Assembly: GCF_047663525.1 (NCBI RefSeq)
Contig: NC_092592.1
Coordinates: forward strand, 18,612,001-18,676,000
DNA: 64,000 nt
Reading direction: 5' to 3'
From: Anas platyrhynchos
Lineage: Eukaryota > Chordata > Aves > Anseriformes > Anatidae
Both the position numbers and the translations under genes were made by a program. Below are positions 25,979-40,100 of the stretch, piece by piece; position 1 is the stretch's first letter, and the number at the start of each line of letters is the position of its first letter. The notes under the pieces are model-generated. The model made no database searches. It saw only the letters and a program-made list of their open reading frames with translations, and was not told the origin of the DNA.

Positions 25979-28900
25979 TTGGTACTTTTAAATATGTTTT
26001 AATACAACAAAGATATAAAACAATATATTAATTCAATCTGAGTTTAGAATCAAACAATATTTACTTATTTACAGTACTTACGTTAAACTTCACTGGCATA
26101 CCTTCTAGCCATTAAGTAATACTATTTTCTCTGTCAGAGCAAAATTAAAGTAACTACTCAGTGCGACAAGTCCTGTTTCTGCATCCCTATTATGTTAAGT
26201 ACCATATACAATGCAGTTTGTGGTTACTTGCATTTGACAAAATTTCTCTTATTTGACAAAACTGAATTGAAAAAGACAGCAAAACCAAGTTATAGGTAGT
26301 CTTCAACTACATAGTCACTGGGCTGACACGTCAGGTTATTGTGCTCCACGTTTATCTTAAATTCTTATACGCGTATTACAAACTGGCTTTAAAAATGTGC
26401 ACATCACTGAATTATGTACATAATGCTCACTGCAACTTTCTTAAAATACAAACAGTAAGTATGCAGGAAACTACTATATGGATGGTTCAGAGTTCATATT
26501 TTAGTGTTCAAAGGGCTGTTAGTTTTTGGGATATCCATAACACAATGAGAAAGACACCTGCACGTTCATTCCAAAGTACTTTTTTTCCTACAACAAATAC
26601 CATTTCAATGTCAAACAGTTACATGTCAAAGATGCATGAGAAAGAGTAAACTGTATTAATCATCACTGGTCTATCAATTAATCCTTGTTTCATAGTCTAC
26701 ATGTGCAAAATAATTTAGAGGGCAAGCGGCTCACTGCTAGGATTTCTGCCAAATAAATTTCCTACTTAAAGATAATGGTGGTTTTTGTAGTTACAGGTCA
26801 AGTTTGCGTAAAGGAATCCTACATTAGTAAAACAAACCAACCAACCAACAAAAATAGAAAAGTAATACTGCTTGCAGATTCCAGCAAACTCTCCCCAACA
26901 TTTCAGTAGAAACTACATGGATTAGACAGAACAAAATAGTGTTTGTCAGAATCATTATAGGCGACTTTTCTTTTGTTACACATGCTTCACATCCACACAA
27001 CCTACCTTTTATCCAAGACATCTGCTATTTCTACAAATGCACATTTAAGGATTGCATTTCAGCTCCACAATACTTTAGATGCTTAAAAACCCCAGTGGAT
27101 TTTAGCATACCAAAAAAAAAAACCTAGCTAAACAGTAATGGACAAGTGTAGCAATGAAGTGTGCAAATGGTGCTTAATTAAAAAACAAAAACATGAGATT
27201 CTAACTGTTACAAAAGACTTGTTTTGACATCTCAGTCCAACCCTTCCCTCTTTCCCTTAGATACTCTTTTTGGCACTACACGAGTCGTCACCACATATAG
27301 ATAGCCATACAGAACAGGTTATTATAGGAACCTGCACTTTTATGTTTATTGAAGGATTTCAAGTAATTCTTAATATTATTGATATTTAACATGCTTATAT
27401 CATTTTATTTTTTTTTTAAATCATTTAACCAACTCTGGCTTCTTAGTCACCTAGCTATCAATTCTATTTTATTGTAGTTTTTATTAAGAGTTGTTCTCTC
27501 AGAAGAGTATGTGTATGTCAGTAACTTCTTTTAAATTCTACTGGAATGTTTTCTTCCAAGACAGATGTGAAAAACAAACAAACAAACAGGGAAAACAAAA
27601 TAAACTGATACTTTCTATTCCCATTACTTATCAGTATGCAACTCCTATACAGCACGCACCTTGTCTAATCCAAGGAAATGCTTAAACTAAAATGGTAACC
27701 TTCACTAAAGCCAGAATATTTAGCTATTTGTTTAAAGTTAAGCCTATAATTAGCTGTACCACAAGCAATACACTTACAGGATCCAATTCTTGTTAGTCTT
27801 GGAAATTTGAAAATTTCAGGCCTATCTACATTTTCATACTGTCACTTGGTATTAGTGTTATCTTGTTTACCAGAGGACATTAAAATAATTAACATATATG
27901 GAAGCTTTCTATATCATTATTCAAGAACAGCTGGAGGAACCTTGCTTAAAGATCCTTTCACAAGCTTTTTTTATTAGTGTAATCATAGTTTATTAAAAAA
28001 CACTTCTATGGAAACCTTACATCTGTATGCAGATACAGTATCACAGCACCACTAGTTTCTCTGACTGTTTAATGGATCTTAAAGAGAGAAAAAAATAGAA
28101 GTAAAATGTTTAGGAAAATTATTCTAAAAAGTTATGTCATAAGGTATAAGAAAAAAAAAAAAAGATGGATAAGTGGCTGTACCTATCACCATCAGGTTGG
28201 TGCATACATATATGTTTACACACTACCTCCAAGCATAAGCCCAAACTGATAACAAGGAGGAGCTCAAGACTATTGTCAAGTCCCAAATATTACTAGATTT
28301 TCTAAGTTACAGGAAAAAAAAAAAAAAAAAAAAAAGGAGGGTGAGGAAGGAACGGGACTCTCCCCTTCTCTAGTATATCCATCATGAAAAAGTTAGACAG
28401 ACTTTTTTACTTGATTAGTTTATGCACTTCATAGTCCTGAGTCACACTGTTAAGACACCTGCACCTGCTGACACAAAGCAGCAACTCTTTCCTTTCTCTG
28501 AATTCAGATGTGTGCGCTCCCACAGATCACAGAAGATAACTTAGCACACAACAGATGCAGCAAGTTGAGGAGAGCAAAGAGACTGGTGCGCCAACATAAG
28601 GGAGAAGGACAATGCTGAAGATACTTAACATTAAATCCAAGGCCCAACAATGCTCTGCTGCCTTTACTTAAAAAGGCTTGTCAGCAGCAGTGAAGCAGCA
28701 AAATGCTTTTAGACCACTGACTCTTCTAAAAGGAGGTACAGAATTTTAAGCCTGTCAGTCATTTGCAATTTGTTTTCATCTCATTAATAAGAAACCTTAC
28801 ATTATCAGATTTTCAGATCAACTGTGATCTTTTAGCATTTGAAATCAGATTTTCTTTTATCATTATTTATTATTCTTTTTTCTTTTTCCTCTTGGGTGTT

Positions 28901-31409
28901 TACAGATAGACAACACTAATTTCCAAAACAGAAAAGCACAATTATCCTGACAATGTTTTAACCCACTTCAGTTCTCACAAGAGCTACCTCTTTATATTAC
29001 TCTCATACGCAAACATCTAGCGGCAAGAAAACATATAGATAGCACAGAAAAAACAAGCTTTCATTAAAAAACACTGACAAGCAACGCTGATTTAAAATAT
29101 GGATTTACTTAAGAGAATTTGGAAAAAATATTAAAAAAAAAAAAAAAAGAAGCCTTATGCTTCAAAGTATGTGAACTTCACTTAAAAATATTGAAATAGT
29201 AGCTTTGCTTTATGTAAACATTGTTACACTGGGCTGTACTTGGAAATTCTCCTGTATGCCTAAATTGCAAAATATTTTTTTTCAGTTTAGACACAGCTAT
29301 GCTGGTCAGTACTGATATTTCTTTTTAGAATGAAGAGCTTTACAAGTTTCATTGCATGCCCCTCCACATGTCAGTACTCGGAATAAAACCCCCTGCATAT
29401 CCTGACAACAGAAGTTTTCCTAGAGTTTAAAAAACAGTATTTGTAACCCTGTGTGCATTGCAAAGGCAAATACAAATTAACAAATAGAGGTCTTTGATTA
29501 TAAAGTCTCAAGAGGAATGTTTAAATTGCCTTTCTGAAATCAGAAAGGTAAGGACAGCGAGTGAATAGTCTTTATGTCTTTAAGATTATTTTTTCCCCCT
29601 TAAGTGCCAGCACACTCCCCCAGTTTGGATGACAAGAGCCACTACACTATAGCAGATTGCACAATATAGCAATATACTTGGAATTTTGCTGAAAACTGGA
29701 ATGTTAAAAACATGAAGTATGCGCAATAGTACAATGTGTGTGTGCTCAATATAGTTTGCATACTTTTTAAGATGCACAATTCCTCTGTGGTATAGGAGCT
29801 AAATGAAGTAACAAAAGTAATATATCATGAAAAGTGCATGATAGTCAAGTTAGTACAATCCAGGCTTATAAAAGGAACACAACACAGACAACTGCAAAAT
29901 TCCACCAAAGGGATCCTTCTCTATGCAAGCTTAAGCACACTACAGTCATCAAGGCAGCCTGTACCAAGCCAGAAAATGCTTCATGCAACTTTCCAAGGCT
30001 GACTTAGGCTATGACTTTTGTTCATACTACCTATTCTGAAATTCTAACAACAAATTAGAAAGGCTACAACAGTTTAAGATTTGCACTTTTTACTTATCCA
30101 CTTCCATTAAGCATAAATCTCATTTCAGGCCTCTGCAGCCAACATTAGTATTGTCGCCTTACAAACCATTGCATAAGAGGTCACCGTCTGTGATCCTTGC
30201 TTATGCATTAGGCAGTGTGTTGTTGTTTTGTTTTTTTAAACAACCAAAAGTCAACTGTTTATAGTACTTTCTTTCAGCATAATAAATGAAGAACTTAAAT
30301 TAAGAACTAGTCTTTTTCATTTTGTTAGAAGAACATATACTGTGTGCATATATATATACAAATATACTGTGTATATATATCCAGAGATATTCACCATATT
30401 GTTGACACCAGAGTGCTAAAACATACATCAATATGAGCACTATTTCCAAAACTCACTATTATTACTTTTCCTGAAAGAATTACTACATGCATTTCCCCGT
30501 CCATTTATGGGACAGTAAGATATGTGAAGATAACTGTTCTGTTCCTCCAGTGTTAAAGAGCTGCTCCTAAAAAGCATGCATAGGGCTGGGTACAAAGCAA
30601 TTAAAACCACACAGAAAAATTACGTTGTGGCTTTAAACACACTAAAGCTAAATTAATATTACTTTCAGTGGATGCAGCATTTACTTTAACTCATTTATTT
30701 AAAACAAAAGGGAAAACTTCCAGGTGCCAGAACAACCATATAGACAGTTGACAGACTAGACTAAATAACCTCTCATCGAAAAAAACACAAAACATCATTC
30801 CATAGCCACAAGGCAGACTTTCATTTTTGGCAATCCATACACAGACCATTTATATTGTCAATTATACTTTAAGACTTACTATTAACAGTTAAGAGACTCT
30901 TTTAGCAAGGAACTATATTGTTTTCCTCATTATGACACAGTACTCCTCAATCTTTAAGTATACACAGAGTTTGTTTTAAGAATTAAATTTTTGACTGTTT
31001 TAAAAGAAAGTCATTGTAAGGTTCTAATTTTTAGTCAGTGTACATAAAGGCTGGCATGTCAGGTAAAGGTGATTAACTGGACCTGTAAATGGTATATTAT
31101 ATTCAGTACAAGCACACATTTGAAGTGACTTGAAATTACTTAAACATTCACACAGAACCTTACTACTCTGGTTTGTAGTTATGATTCACTGATTGCCTCT
31201 ACCAGTCCCCGTGTTGTCTTCCATTAAAACAGGAACAAAACTTATCCCTGCAGAGTGTGGCAACCCCGTTCTATGGCTAAGAATCTAAGAAGCACGACAA
31301 GGAGGCAGTGGCCATGGAGTGAAAACTGTTACTTCATGTCCCCTCCAGCTAGCGTTGTAGGGTCTTAGTCATAACAGTTCATAAAAATCTCAACTGACAC
31401 ACACACTCT
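25979..31409 (-). other. SAMD8: Probable long 3' UTR of SAMD8
   Basis: About 5.4 kb after the SAMD8 stop has no other exon, is AT-rich and holds poly(A) and T runs (A22 at 28314-28335) and several AATAAA matches on the minus strand. SAMD8 transcripts in mammals are known to carry long 3' UTRs, but the end point here is inferred. Confidence 0.4.
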
Positions 31410-31714
31410 TCAGCCAATCAGTCTTTTCATTATCGTAGGTTTTGAAAATGGCCAGCAATACTCATTGGGAACAGTACCATTAACATTGCATTCAAAGAAA
31501 GAAAACATTGGAAACCAGATCCTTGCTCTTCTACTCTGCTGATATGCTCTCGTATTAGCCAACGTGTGGTAATATAAAAAGAGTCTTGTAGTGATGTAAA
31601 AGGCAATGAAGACATCAATAGAGTAATGTTCATGTGCAGCCAAAATGAAGAAGATTCCAAAGAGGTTCAGGACCCAGGATAAGGTGTGCAAGAAGTTCCA
31701 GCTCCTTGGCGTAT
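31410..31714 (-). CDS. SAMD8: SAMD8 coding exon 5 with catalytic His344 and Asp348, stop
   Basis: 305 bases encoding [16 protein letters not shown] through IMKRLIG and TGA (31412-31410). It contains HEHYSID, supplying the remaining two catalytic residues. Acceptor AG 31716-31715. Confidence 0.97.
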
Positions 31715-34685
31715 CTAGGAGAAAACAGAAAGGAACTGACCTGGAGTGTCTCATATTGCTGGGCTGAAAAGTGCACAGTTGACAACAAGAAGTAGAAATC
31801 AATACAATTCCCTTTTGTTACATATATAAAGTTTCTTGTGAATATATGAAGTTCTTTGAACTATTTCTATAGCAGGAAGCATTTCATGAATGAGATACAG
31901 AATATGCAATTCAATGCAGGACTAAACCCAGTAAGTTTATGTGCAGTTTTTTCCATCCAAAATGTGATGAAATTGTCGTCTTTGTCTGGAAGCTTTGTTT
32001 ACATTCACACATCCAATAAATTCAGTAAGAACAAGTTATAAATGTCAACCACTTCATTACTGCTTTACAGATACAGCTGCTACTATTCTTTTTCAGAATT
32101 AACACAGCATACTAAAGTTCCTCAGGACCATGAAAATCAGAATTTCGTCCCATTGACTATTGTTAATGAAAATCATGCCTTTTACATGTGTAAGGGGAAA
32201 TATAACAAAGTATACATAATTCTGTTATTTCAGTCATTCGATCAAATGTGAACTCAGGCTAATTATTTTAGCTTGCTATAATGATGTATCTAATAACACC
32301 TCATATTTACAGAAGAACTCTGTTTCATTTATTCTCACTCATGAGGTTTCCTATTTTGGATCTGCAGATTATACTAAAGGTAAATAAACCTAGACTGGGC
32401 TTTTGTCTGATGTGTCACTGTCAGATACAAAGGTAACAGAAAATCATTAATACTTTCCCTAGTATTCTAGTTACAAAGCCTTTCTGATTTCCTGGCTCAC
32501 TTCACTTGTTTTTTCCCATGTGCCCTATTTATCCTTCCATTAATTTACATGGTTCTGCTCCTTTACTGTCTGCAAGTTAACTGTCACAAACCTGAGAAAA
32601 AGCCCATGATTTAAATTTGTTAGCTTTAATATCACTCAGCGTGCCTTTGGCTGAGGGCAAGCGGCAGAGAATACTTAAGGACATTAAAGTATTTACACTC
32701 TTGCACCTGTGGTTGACAGCAAACAGTACAAATTCTTAACACTTCAGGACATTCAAGTATTGACACTGTGTACTTACATTCTGTGACAAAGAAGTTGAGC
32801 ATGGTCAGGACAACAGTGTGGCCACTGAACATGTAATCGCCACACGTATGTACTCCAGTCAGAGTCATTCCAAAGCCACTCCATATTGCAAATGCCCGCT
32901 GGAGTTTTGCCCAAACATTGCCGTACAACTAAAAGACAGTACCATTAACCTTTAGTAAGTTCCTCCCCAGCCCAAACAATATACCCTTAAAGTTATACCA
33001 CAGACAACTAGAAATTAGCTGTTTAGCACTATGTATGTTTAGTAGCATTGATCATTTTGTGCCTTTTATGAAAATACACATTTGCACACCTTTAGATTTT
33101 ATTGTGGCAGTCAGTCCCATTAGTAACTACAATTAGTACCTCTGATTAATCCTGGCATTTAGAGTAAGTATTTTGTTGCAAGTAATTTACATACCAAGTC
33201 TGCCACCTTTTTTTTTTTTCCTTCCCCCAAATGCATTCTACCTCCCAATGTGTCTTTGTCAGTCTTCCAGTATTCAGCTCAAACTTCTTCCAACTAAAAG
33301 CTAAGATAAAAATACTAGATCCCATGTTCTATGGAATATTTCTTCTTAGATAGGGTGAAATACTTTTTTCAAAACAAAGCATCCAACAAGACAAAGTGAC
33401 TATTCCACTTTCATCTTGTCTTTGTTAAGTCTGTGTCTTAAGTGCTTATTTCTCTGATGTATTCTCTTCAATTTATGTTGTGAAATAGTCTGAATGCCCC
33501 CCTGCTTCCCTTCACCAAGTCACCATCTCCTCCCCAATGCAGCAGGTGTTTCTAAGACCCCTAAGGATGCATACATGCACAATAGCAACTAATAAAGTTA
33601 GGGATGGAGGGGAAGATAAGAGCAATGTGCTATTCTAACAAATACACACCTAGCATGATGGTTACCGTAATCGTAACCATAACTTAAATAAAACTTAAAA
33701 ATATGCATTTTAAAAAAATCCTGAGAAAGAATTTAAAGCATTTAAAGTTTTTACCTTTCCAGTACACTGCAAGTGCTGGCCTGGCACGGAGAGCGAGGTA
33801 ACAAACATTGTAACGCAACGTAGCAAGAATACTGTCCCCATGAGGCTGCACAGCCTTCGCAGAAGTATAGACCTGGGAAAAAATATATAGGAACTGACAG
33901 TAAGAATACGAATATATCGTATTTTTATGAAGAAAACATTTCCTCCCACCACAGCTTAATTCCATTAGGTCCTTTCACCATTGTTCCAAATGTCATTGTA
34001 TTGTTTATTTATTTTCAGTAGTACTATAAAGGCATTATTCCACATGACAGGGTGAAACAAAGGAGCAGGCTTACTGCCACCAAAAGCCCCACCATCCCAC
34101 TTCTCTGCAGCTATACTAGCTTTGGCACTCATGCCTTCTGTTGGTGAACCTATAAAGATCAACAAACTGGTAAAAATTTAACTTAAAATATACACACACA
34201 CACACACAAAAAGGTTTTCTACCCTCCTTCAGTAACAGCAAGCTGCTAGGCTGGCTCAGTCATCCTGTGAAATTTCATTCTCATAGAATTTTCTTATAAA
34301 CAGAATTGTTACAACATGAGAATACATACATACTGGTGGCTCTCTGAAACGTGTATGTTCAAAAGAAAATAACCAGCAAGTCTGGTAGAAAAATACATCC
34401 ATATTACTCCGTAATGTTTATAACTCAACATCCTTGATTAAATTGTCCTCATACTCCATTTCAACAATATTAAGAAATTCATGAACTTATATTAACTGTA
34501 TAGTCTTAATTAGTCCTGATAAATTCTTTTAAAGTCCTTCCTCTAGATCAAGGCACCACTTAATTTGAATGCATATATACACTGTACCTGTGTTTGTGAA
34601 GCAGAAGAACCAATAGCCAAATGTAGCAAAGAATTACACCACATACTTCAGTCATAGCAAAAGCCCATGGTATCCTTGGGACACT

Positions 34686-34716
<31 letters not shown>

Positions 34717-37097
34717 ATGTTAACCTAAAATACAAACACAAAGGCTTGACTTTTTCTTTCTAGTCTCAGTAATTACAAAAAAAGCATATAAGGTTCTTTT
34801 TAACTACAAAATTAACTTGCATTAATCTCACAATAGTTTATACTACAATCAAAATTATCAATAGACTGAATTAAATAAATTATTTTCAATAATATTATCT
34901 CCTAATAATGTACTTTCAGCAAACGTTTACACAGAATTCAGTAAATGAAAGAAAATCTCTAGTTTGCTCTTTTAATTTACTTGTGATTTACTAAAACGAT
35001 GTTCCTTTGAAGATTGTTGGGAACTAATGATAATCTGACACAAACTTGCATGTCAAGTATGCTGCTTATGCCTATAAGAATACCATGTCAACACAATGAA
35101 ATGCTGCACAACTTTAAGGAAGCAGAACTACACAGGAAAGTATTAGGAAAAGTATAAGTGACTTTTGAAATTAGATTTCAGTGATAATCACTGTATGCAA
35201 ACAGCTTAGCCTTGCTTGTCAAGATTTAATACTTCCTTGCAGGCAGTAGCTACAATTTTCTCCCTGCAACTTCACCAAAATACAGACTGACAGCTTTCAG
35301 GAGAGGCTGCTCCTAATAGTTGTGTTCTCTTTGATACAAAGGGCTAGGAAAGTGTTGCTCAAATGCTAGATTTGTAGTAATCCTCTTGCATTGTTTGGTG
35401 GGTTGCTGCTGTCTGAGCTCCTCCATATCCTTCCACTCACTGAGTACTGTGGAATTTGTCCTGGGAACAAAATCCAGCAATGACATAGTTCTCATTCTCT
35501 CTCCCCTCCATCACTTTGTTTGATAAGGTCCATCCTTGCTGAGCTGTATCTACTTTTATTGGGGATTCTGCACTCTACATCAGAAGATTAGGCCCCTATT
35601 GACTTCACTAAAACCATTAATGAAAAAGAAAATTACTGGCAAGAATAAAAACACTGTGGCTTTTAGACAGTTTATCTTGTCTTTTGGAACTCTCCAGGCC
35701 ATAAATTCTCCATGGTGCAAGTGAACTTCCTCAAATGGAGCATTTATCTCCTACTAAATTTCTCGTCATTGATGAGAATTTCACCTCTGGTGTTGTATAT
35801 CTTTTCTGACTGAAAACTTATATTCTTTAACACTAGAAAAGCCACAGGCACTGTTTAAGTCATTAAAGTGTTTTCGTACACAGATACTCTATGGTTTGTA
35901 AAGGAGCTGACATATTTGGTCTATTTCAGTTCCCCTAAAGCATTTTAAACAAGTTAACATCAAGAAGACAGTATAACTACGGTATCAATGCTATCCCTTT
36001 TCAATTTCCTTACTCATTGGCACTTTGTTGACCAACTTTCCCAAAGCAGAGTACATCTCTTCTCCAGATTGTCAGCCATCTGTGGGCTGCCAGGACTGTG
36101 AAACAACTTAAAATTTAAGACCAAAACATTTCTTCATCAGAAGTCTTTCTATACCAAGACACGTTATGCTTCACAGCAGCATCTGGATTTCAGAAAAAGT
36201 ATGTGTCTGCTTACCTATGAGAGTTGACCATCATCCTTTTTACTAGAATGAGAAGATGAAAGAATTAATTCCTGCATGGTGATTCACTAAAGATGCAGAA
36301 TTAAATATAAATGGGGTAAAATAACAGATTACTTTACCCTGAGAAGACCAAATCCCTACATCTAACAGAAGCACATTTCAGTCTTAACAGAGGGTTTACT
36401 ATACTCATGACAATTTTGTAGAGCATTTTCAAGAGCATTAGAAATGTTGAGAATGAAGAAAAAGCAGCCTATACTTTAAACATGGTTTTATTGTATTGTT
36501 TTAAAAAAAAAATTCTTACCTGTCTAGAAATATGTCTGGTAGAGGTGGATACGTTTGCATGTCAGGTACTCGTTCATGTACTATAACCATAACAAACGAT
36601 GTAAAGCCAAACACTATGAAGACATACACACAACTCAAAATTGTTTTCCAGTACTCTGGGTCCAGTCTCCTCGTGGAGTGTTTGTTTTTGCCATTTGCAT
36701 ACTGATATTGATCACCGTTCAAGTCAGTAATTGGCCCATCATAGTCCCGAGGTACTTCACCATTACAAAACCAATCTGTACCCTGCAGTGAACCAACAGC
36801 AGCGCCCACTGTGCCAATGTGACTATCGCTGCTGTAACCCAGCTCTTCTAGGACATCGATATGTTGCTTCTGTAGCTTGCGTATGGACAACATTAGCCTT
36901 TTGATATCCCCCAGGACTTTGATTTCCAATGGAGGGGATCGTAAATCGTATTCTGTAAGTGTCAGCAATGTAATTCCATCTAGCCTGTGTCTATTGCACA
37001 AAATATCCACATATTCACAGAAGCCTTCTTCCTTCAGCCACTTGGCCACATTCTTGGTCGTCCAACGTCGAATGCAAAGCTGGTTATTGCCTGCCAT
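31410..37097 (-). CDS. SAMD8: SAMD8 (SMSr), ceramide phosphoethanolamine synthase
   Basis: SMSr is an ER membrane enzyme that transfers phosphoethanolamine to ceramide and acts as a ceramide sensor. Five coding exons (36520-37097, 34588-34683, 33755-33872, 32778-32928, 31410-31714) join in frame with GT-AG borders to 1248 bases, 415 residues plus stop, the same length as I recall for the human protein. An N-terminal SAM domain covers residues 12-76 ([15 protein letters not shown] through [12 protein letters not shown]). A first membrane segment lies near 153-175, with five more following. The lipid-phosphate-phosphatase-like catalytic triad is His301 ([10 protein letters not shown]), His344 and Asp348 (HYSID), all present. 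The start MAGNNQLC is chosen by family match. The 24 extra in-frame codons upstream cross an acceptor at 37130-37129 and are mostly intron. Its neighbours VDAC2 and DUSP13 are as in mammals. Very secure. Confidence 0.97.
32778..32928 (-). CDS. SAMD8: SAMD8 coding exon 4 with catalytic His301
   Basis: 151 bases encoding [16 protein letters not shown] through NFFVTE, with the [10 protein letters not shown] motif (His301). Acceptor AG 32930-32929, donor GT 32777-32776. Confidence 0.96.
33755..33872 (-). CDS. SAMD8: SAMD8 coding exon 3
   Basis: 118 bases encoding [19 protein letters not shown] through [11 protein letters not shown] (residues 226-264). Acceptor AG 33874-33873, donor AAAG|GTAAAA (GT 33754-33753). 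Confidence 0.96.
34192..34208. repeat. Short (CA)n microsatellite in SAMD8 intron
   Basis: About eight CA units in the intron between coding exons 2 and 3. Confidence 0.9.
34588..34683 (-). CDS. SAMD8: SAMD8 coding exon 2
   Basis: Ninety-six bases encoding [15 protein letters not shown] through LLVLLLHKH, a membrane span. Both borders are phase 2, so skipping it would keep the frame. The acceptor AG (34685-34684) is preceded by an uninterrupted run of 25 T on the minus strand. The donor is AG|GTACAG. Confidence 0.96.
34686..34710. repeat. A25 homopolymer abutting a SAMD8 splice acceptor
   Basis: Twenty-five A on the plus strand is a T25 polypyrimidine tract on the SAMD8 sense strand, ending directly at the AG of coding exon 2. 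Confidence 0.95.
36520..37097 (-). CDS. SAMD8: SAMD8 coding exon 1: SAM domain and first membrane span
   Basis: 578 bases encoding residues 1-192 plus two bases. The donor is GACAG|GTAAGA (GT 36519-36518). The exon itself begins about 31 bases earlier, at 37128, after an acceptor AG at 37130-37129 with a good pyrimidine tract, so 37098-37128 is 5' UTR. Confidence 0.97.
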
Positions 37098-37128
37098 CGT
37101 CCTTCCTCTATGCGCCAATAAAATTGAC

Positions 37129-40100
37129 CTGTTAGATATTGGAGAAAGAGAGAAGACCTCAATGTCTAACAAAGCTTACTGAAACATTGGTGTCTTCTGT
37201 GTGTTTTTAGATGCTTACTTAGGCAAAGATGTTTTATGTATGAACCTGGCAAAAAACAGACATATGATTCATTAGGCAAGTAATACAAAAATATTTTTTT
37301 AACACTTTGAGTCCAGCAAAACCGAGGAAAGTTTATCTAACTTGAGCCTCAATAGAAATTTAAAGCCACCTAGAAGCAGACTATTTCCTAGATATAGCCA
37401 GTCTTTTATTCTTTTGTTAAAAAAGAAAACCTGAATTTAGGAAATTATGCTAGGCAATGAAGAACAAAGATTACCCTGTTTAAATAGCAGCTTAATAATT
37501 AGTCTTTTCTGCTGTTTGCAGTTCAGAACTAAGCAAGAAAGTATAGCCAGCAACTATGTAAAACTGAATTAAGAGATAAAAAAAAAAAAAAGTAGTACAT
37601 TACAGGTCCAACATATTCCACTGATTTAAAATTCATCCAGAAGCTTTGGCAGTGTGACACCCCCCCCGCCAAGTAAATCTAAGACAAGGTATCTACAGTC
37701 ATACTGACTTGGGATAACTTTGTTGTATGTTAACGGTGCAGTCATCATCTGTTTGAAATGCGTACTTAAGATAAATCATTTGCAGTATCATCTTTACATC
37801 TCGCTGCTTGTTTTAAAAAGGCGCTGTACCTATTGTTAGAAGTAGCACTTATAATTACTGGGTGCAACTTTTATTTCCACTATACATCTAATAGGACTGC
37901 CCTACTTTCTTCTATATCAGAGAACATTTGACTTGTCAATCAAGATTTCCCATCAGTACAAGAGATATAGGGTAGAAGAAAAATGGAAGCACAACTCAAA
38001 GCTGCCCTACTAAAAGCACTGAGGGAGTGGTACCTCTGACAATATTCCCTCTGCAGCTGTTTATATGTAAACAGCACGTACACAATGCAGATTTGATTCC
38101 TCAAAACTCCACATACAGTCAATATGTACATGAGCTTTAATACCTTTATTTGAACAGTTGCTGAAACATCCACAAACAATTACTAGTCTTCTCCACATCT
38201 ACTATATTCTTCCTTCTCCATGTAAGAGCATATTTGTTCATTTCTCTTATCTTACTACTTTTGAAAATACTGCTCAAAACAACTATAACACAGCTATTAC
38301 AAAAGAAATTATGACAATTAGTTTGCAAATTAACGATCAGTTTATTGACCTTTTTGTACTTTTTAAAAATCTTAGTCAAGTAAAAAGAAAAACAACATAA
38401 CATTTAAGTTGCTCATCTGGATTTCCAGCTTCACCTAGAACTGCAGATGAACTGCAAATGTTTGCTATCACAGTGTTTTTGTAACAATGTAGTCATCACC
38501 AGTTTTCTAAAAGCAGTGAATTTAGACTTACCAAAATGTACTCAACTCAGTGGTCTGTCTTCTAACCAAAGCAACTTCTGAGAGCAAAGGCAAGAAACTT
38601 CCTTTACCCTATCAGAACTCCGTTCATTTGAACGAACCAGTATGAATCAAGAATCCTAACACCAACCCAGTGTTTCTTCATATGGCATTCCAGAACTTAT
38701 AAATAAATGAATACATCTGCCCTTGTGTAACATGCAGTAAAAGTGACCTTGCAACACTGAGTAAGCATACCCCAAAACATCAAAGGTCATTACTGAACAG
38801 AGTGGACCCAGGAGAAAGTCTGCATCAGCTTAAGATGCACCTGATAGGACCCACTCCTGCTTTTAGATGCTGCCAAAGAAAAGGCATTTAACCAACTGCA
38901 AAAGAAACAAGCACTTAAAGCACAAACTTCACCATTCCACGCAGCTCACAGCTAACTTCATCTTCAGAGCTACAGGTTACGTTCAGTTTTGATGCGAGGG
39001 TTTTTCTTTAAACCCAGAAGCAACACCCTCCTTCAGACTGTGCATTCAGTGCCACTTCTGTAGCTTACACAGTAAAAAGCACTTTTTCTTAGCACTTAAT
39101 CTAAGCACCTGGAATACAATACTGATCTCTATGCCCAATTGCTACTATTCAGTTTTGAAGCTTACTGAAAGTGTGAATTTACAGGACAGAAGCAGAAATA
39201 TTCTATACTTACGATAATCCTTAATTTTTTCCCATGCCTTTTATGCAGTTTCTTTATCACAATATGTTAACTTGGACTCCAATACAGATTCCACTTACGC
39301 TTCGTAACATTTCCAGCACTACCTGTCTGCGATGCAAGACTTATCGACCTGACCAAAGAGAGCAAGACACCTAGATGACTGTATTTGCCTTTTGGAAGAA
39401 AACAGCACCAACAGCTACTTTGCCTTCTACGTTACTGGTTTTATCTCCGAAACCAAATAATCGAACGCGTGAATAACATGGACCAAGTACAGACTGAAGT
39501 GTCAGAGGGCAAAATATACTTTTCTCCTGACATCAGCAATGTCTGCAGCTAGCTGGTTGATTACTTTCCTGTTACTGTGATTTTATATTTAGTCAGCCCA
39601 TCAGCAGTACGTATCATGTGTTCTATTTCCCCTTTTCTTTCTCTGGCCTTTCGATTAACAGCATGGATACAACCAAATATTAACTACTGCATGTGCGCAA
39701 TGCTGATGGGTGTAAGGAGTCTTTTTATTTTATTTTACAAAAAATGGTGCTTCCTAACTCACGAATATTTCTACAGTTTGGTTAGGGCATTTTCAAAAAC
39801 AAGTTGCCTCTGCAAGACTAAGCATACCCTAGCTATGTTTTCCAATATTACCAACATTTTCCCTGGATTTTCCTTATTTAAATATATATCTCTCCCAAAA
39901 TTAATACCCACAGTTCTATCATGTTTTCCTCTACTGAATCACTGTCAGTCAAACATTACGCCCATAACTTCTCCAGCACATGGACACTGAGTCATTACCC
40001 TGAATTACAAACGTGGCAAGTCAAATATTACCCCTACAATAGGGAAGGGAAAGTAGCACTGCCATGACACCAACACTGGGCAGTAGTCCTGTTACAAGAA

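Noticed and set aside
37098-37172. N-terminal extension of SAMD8 before MAGNNQLC
   Set aside because: The in-frame codons run through an acceptor AG at 37130-37129 into intron. The family starts at MAG.
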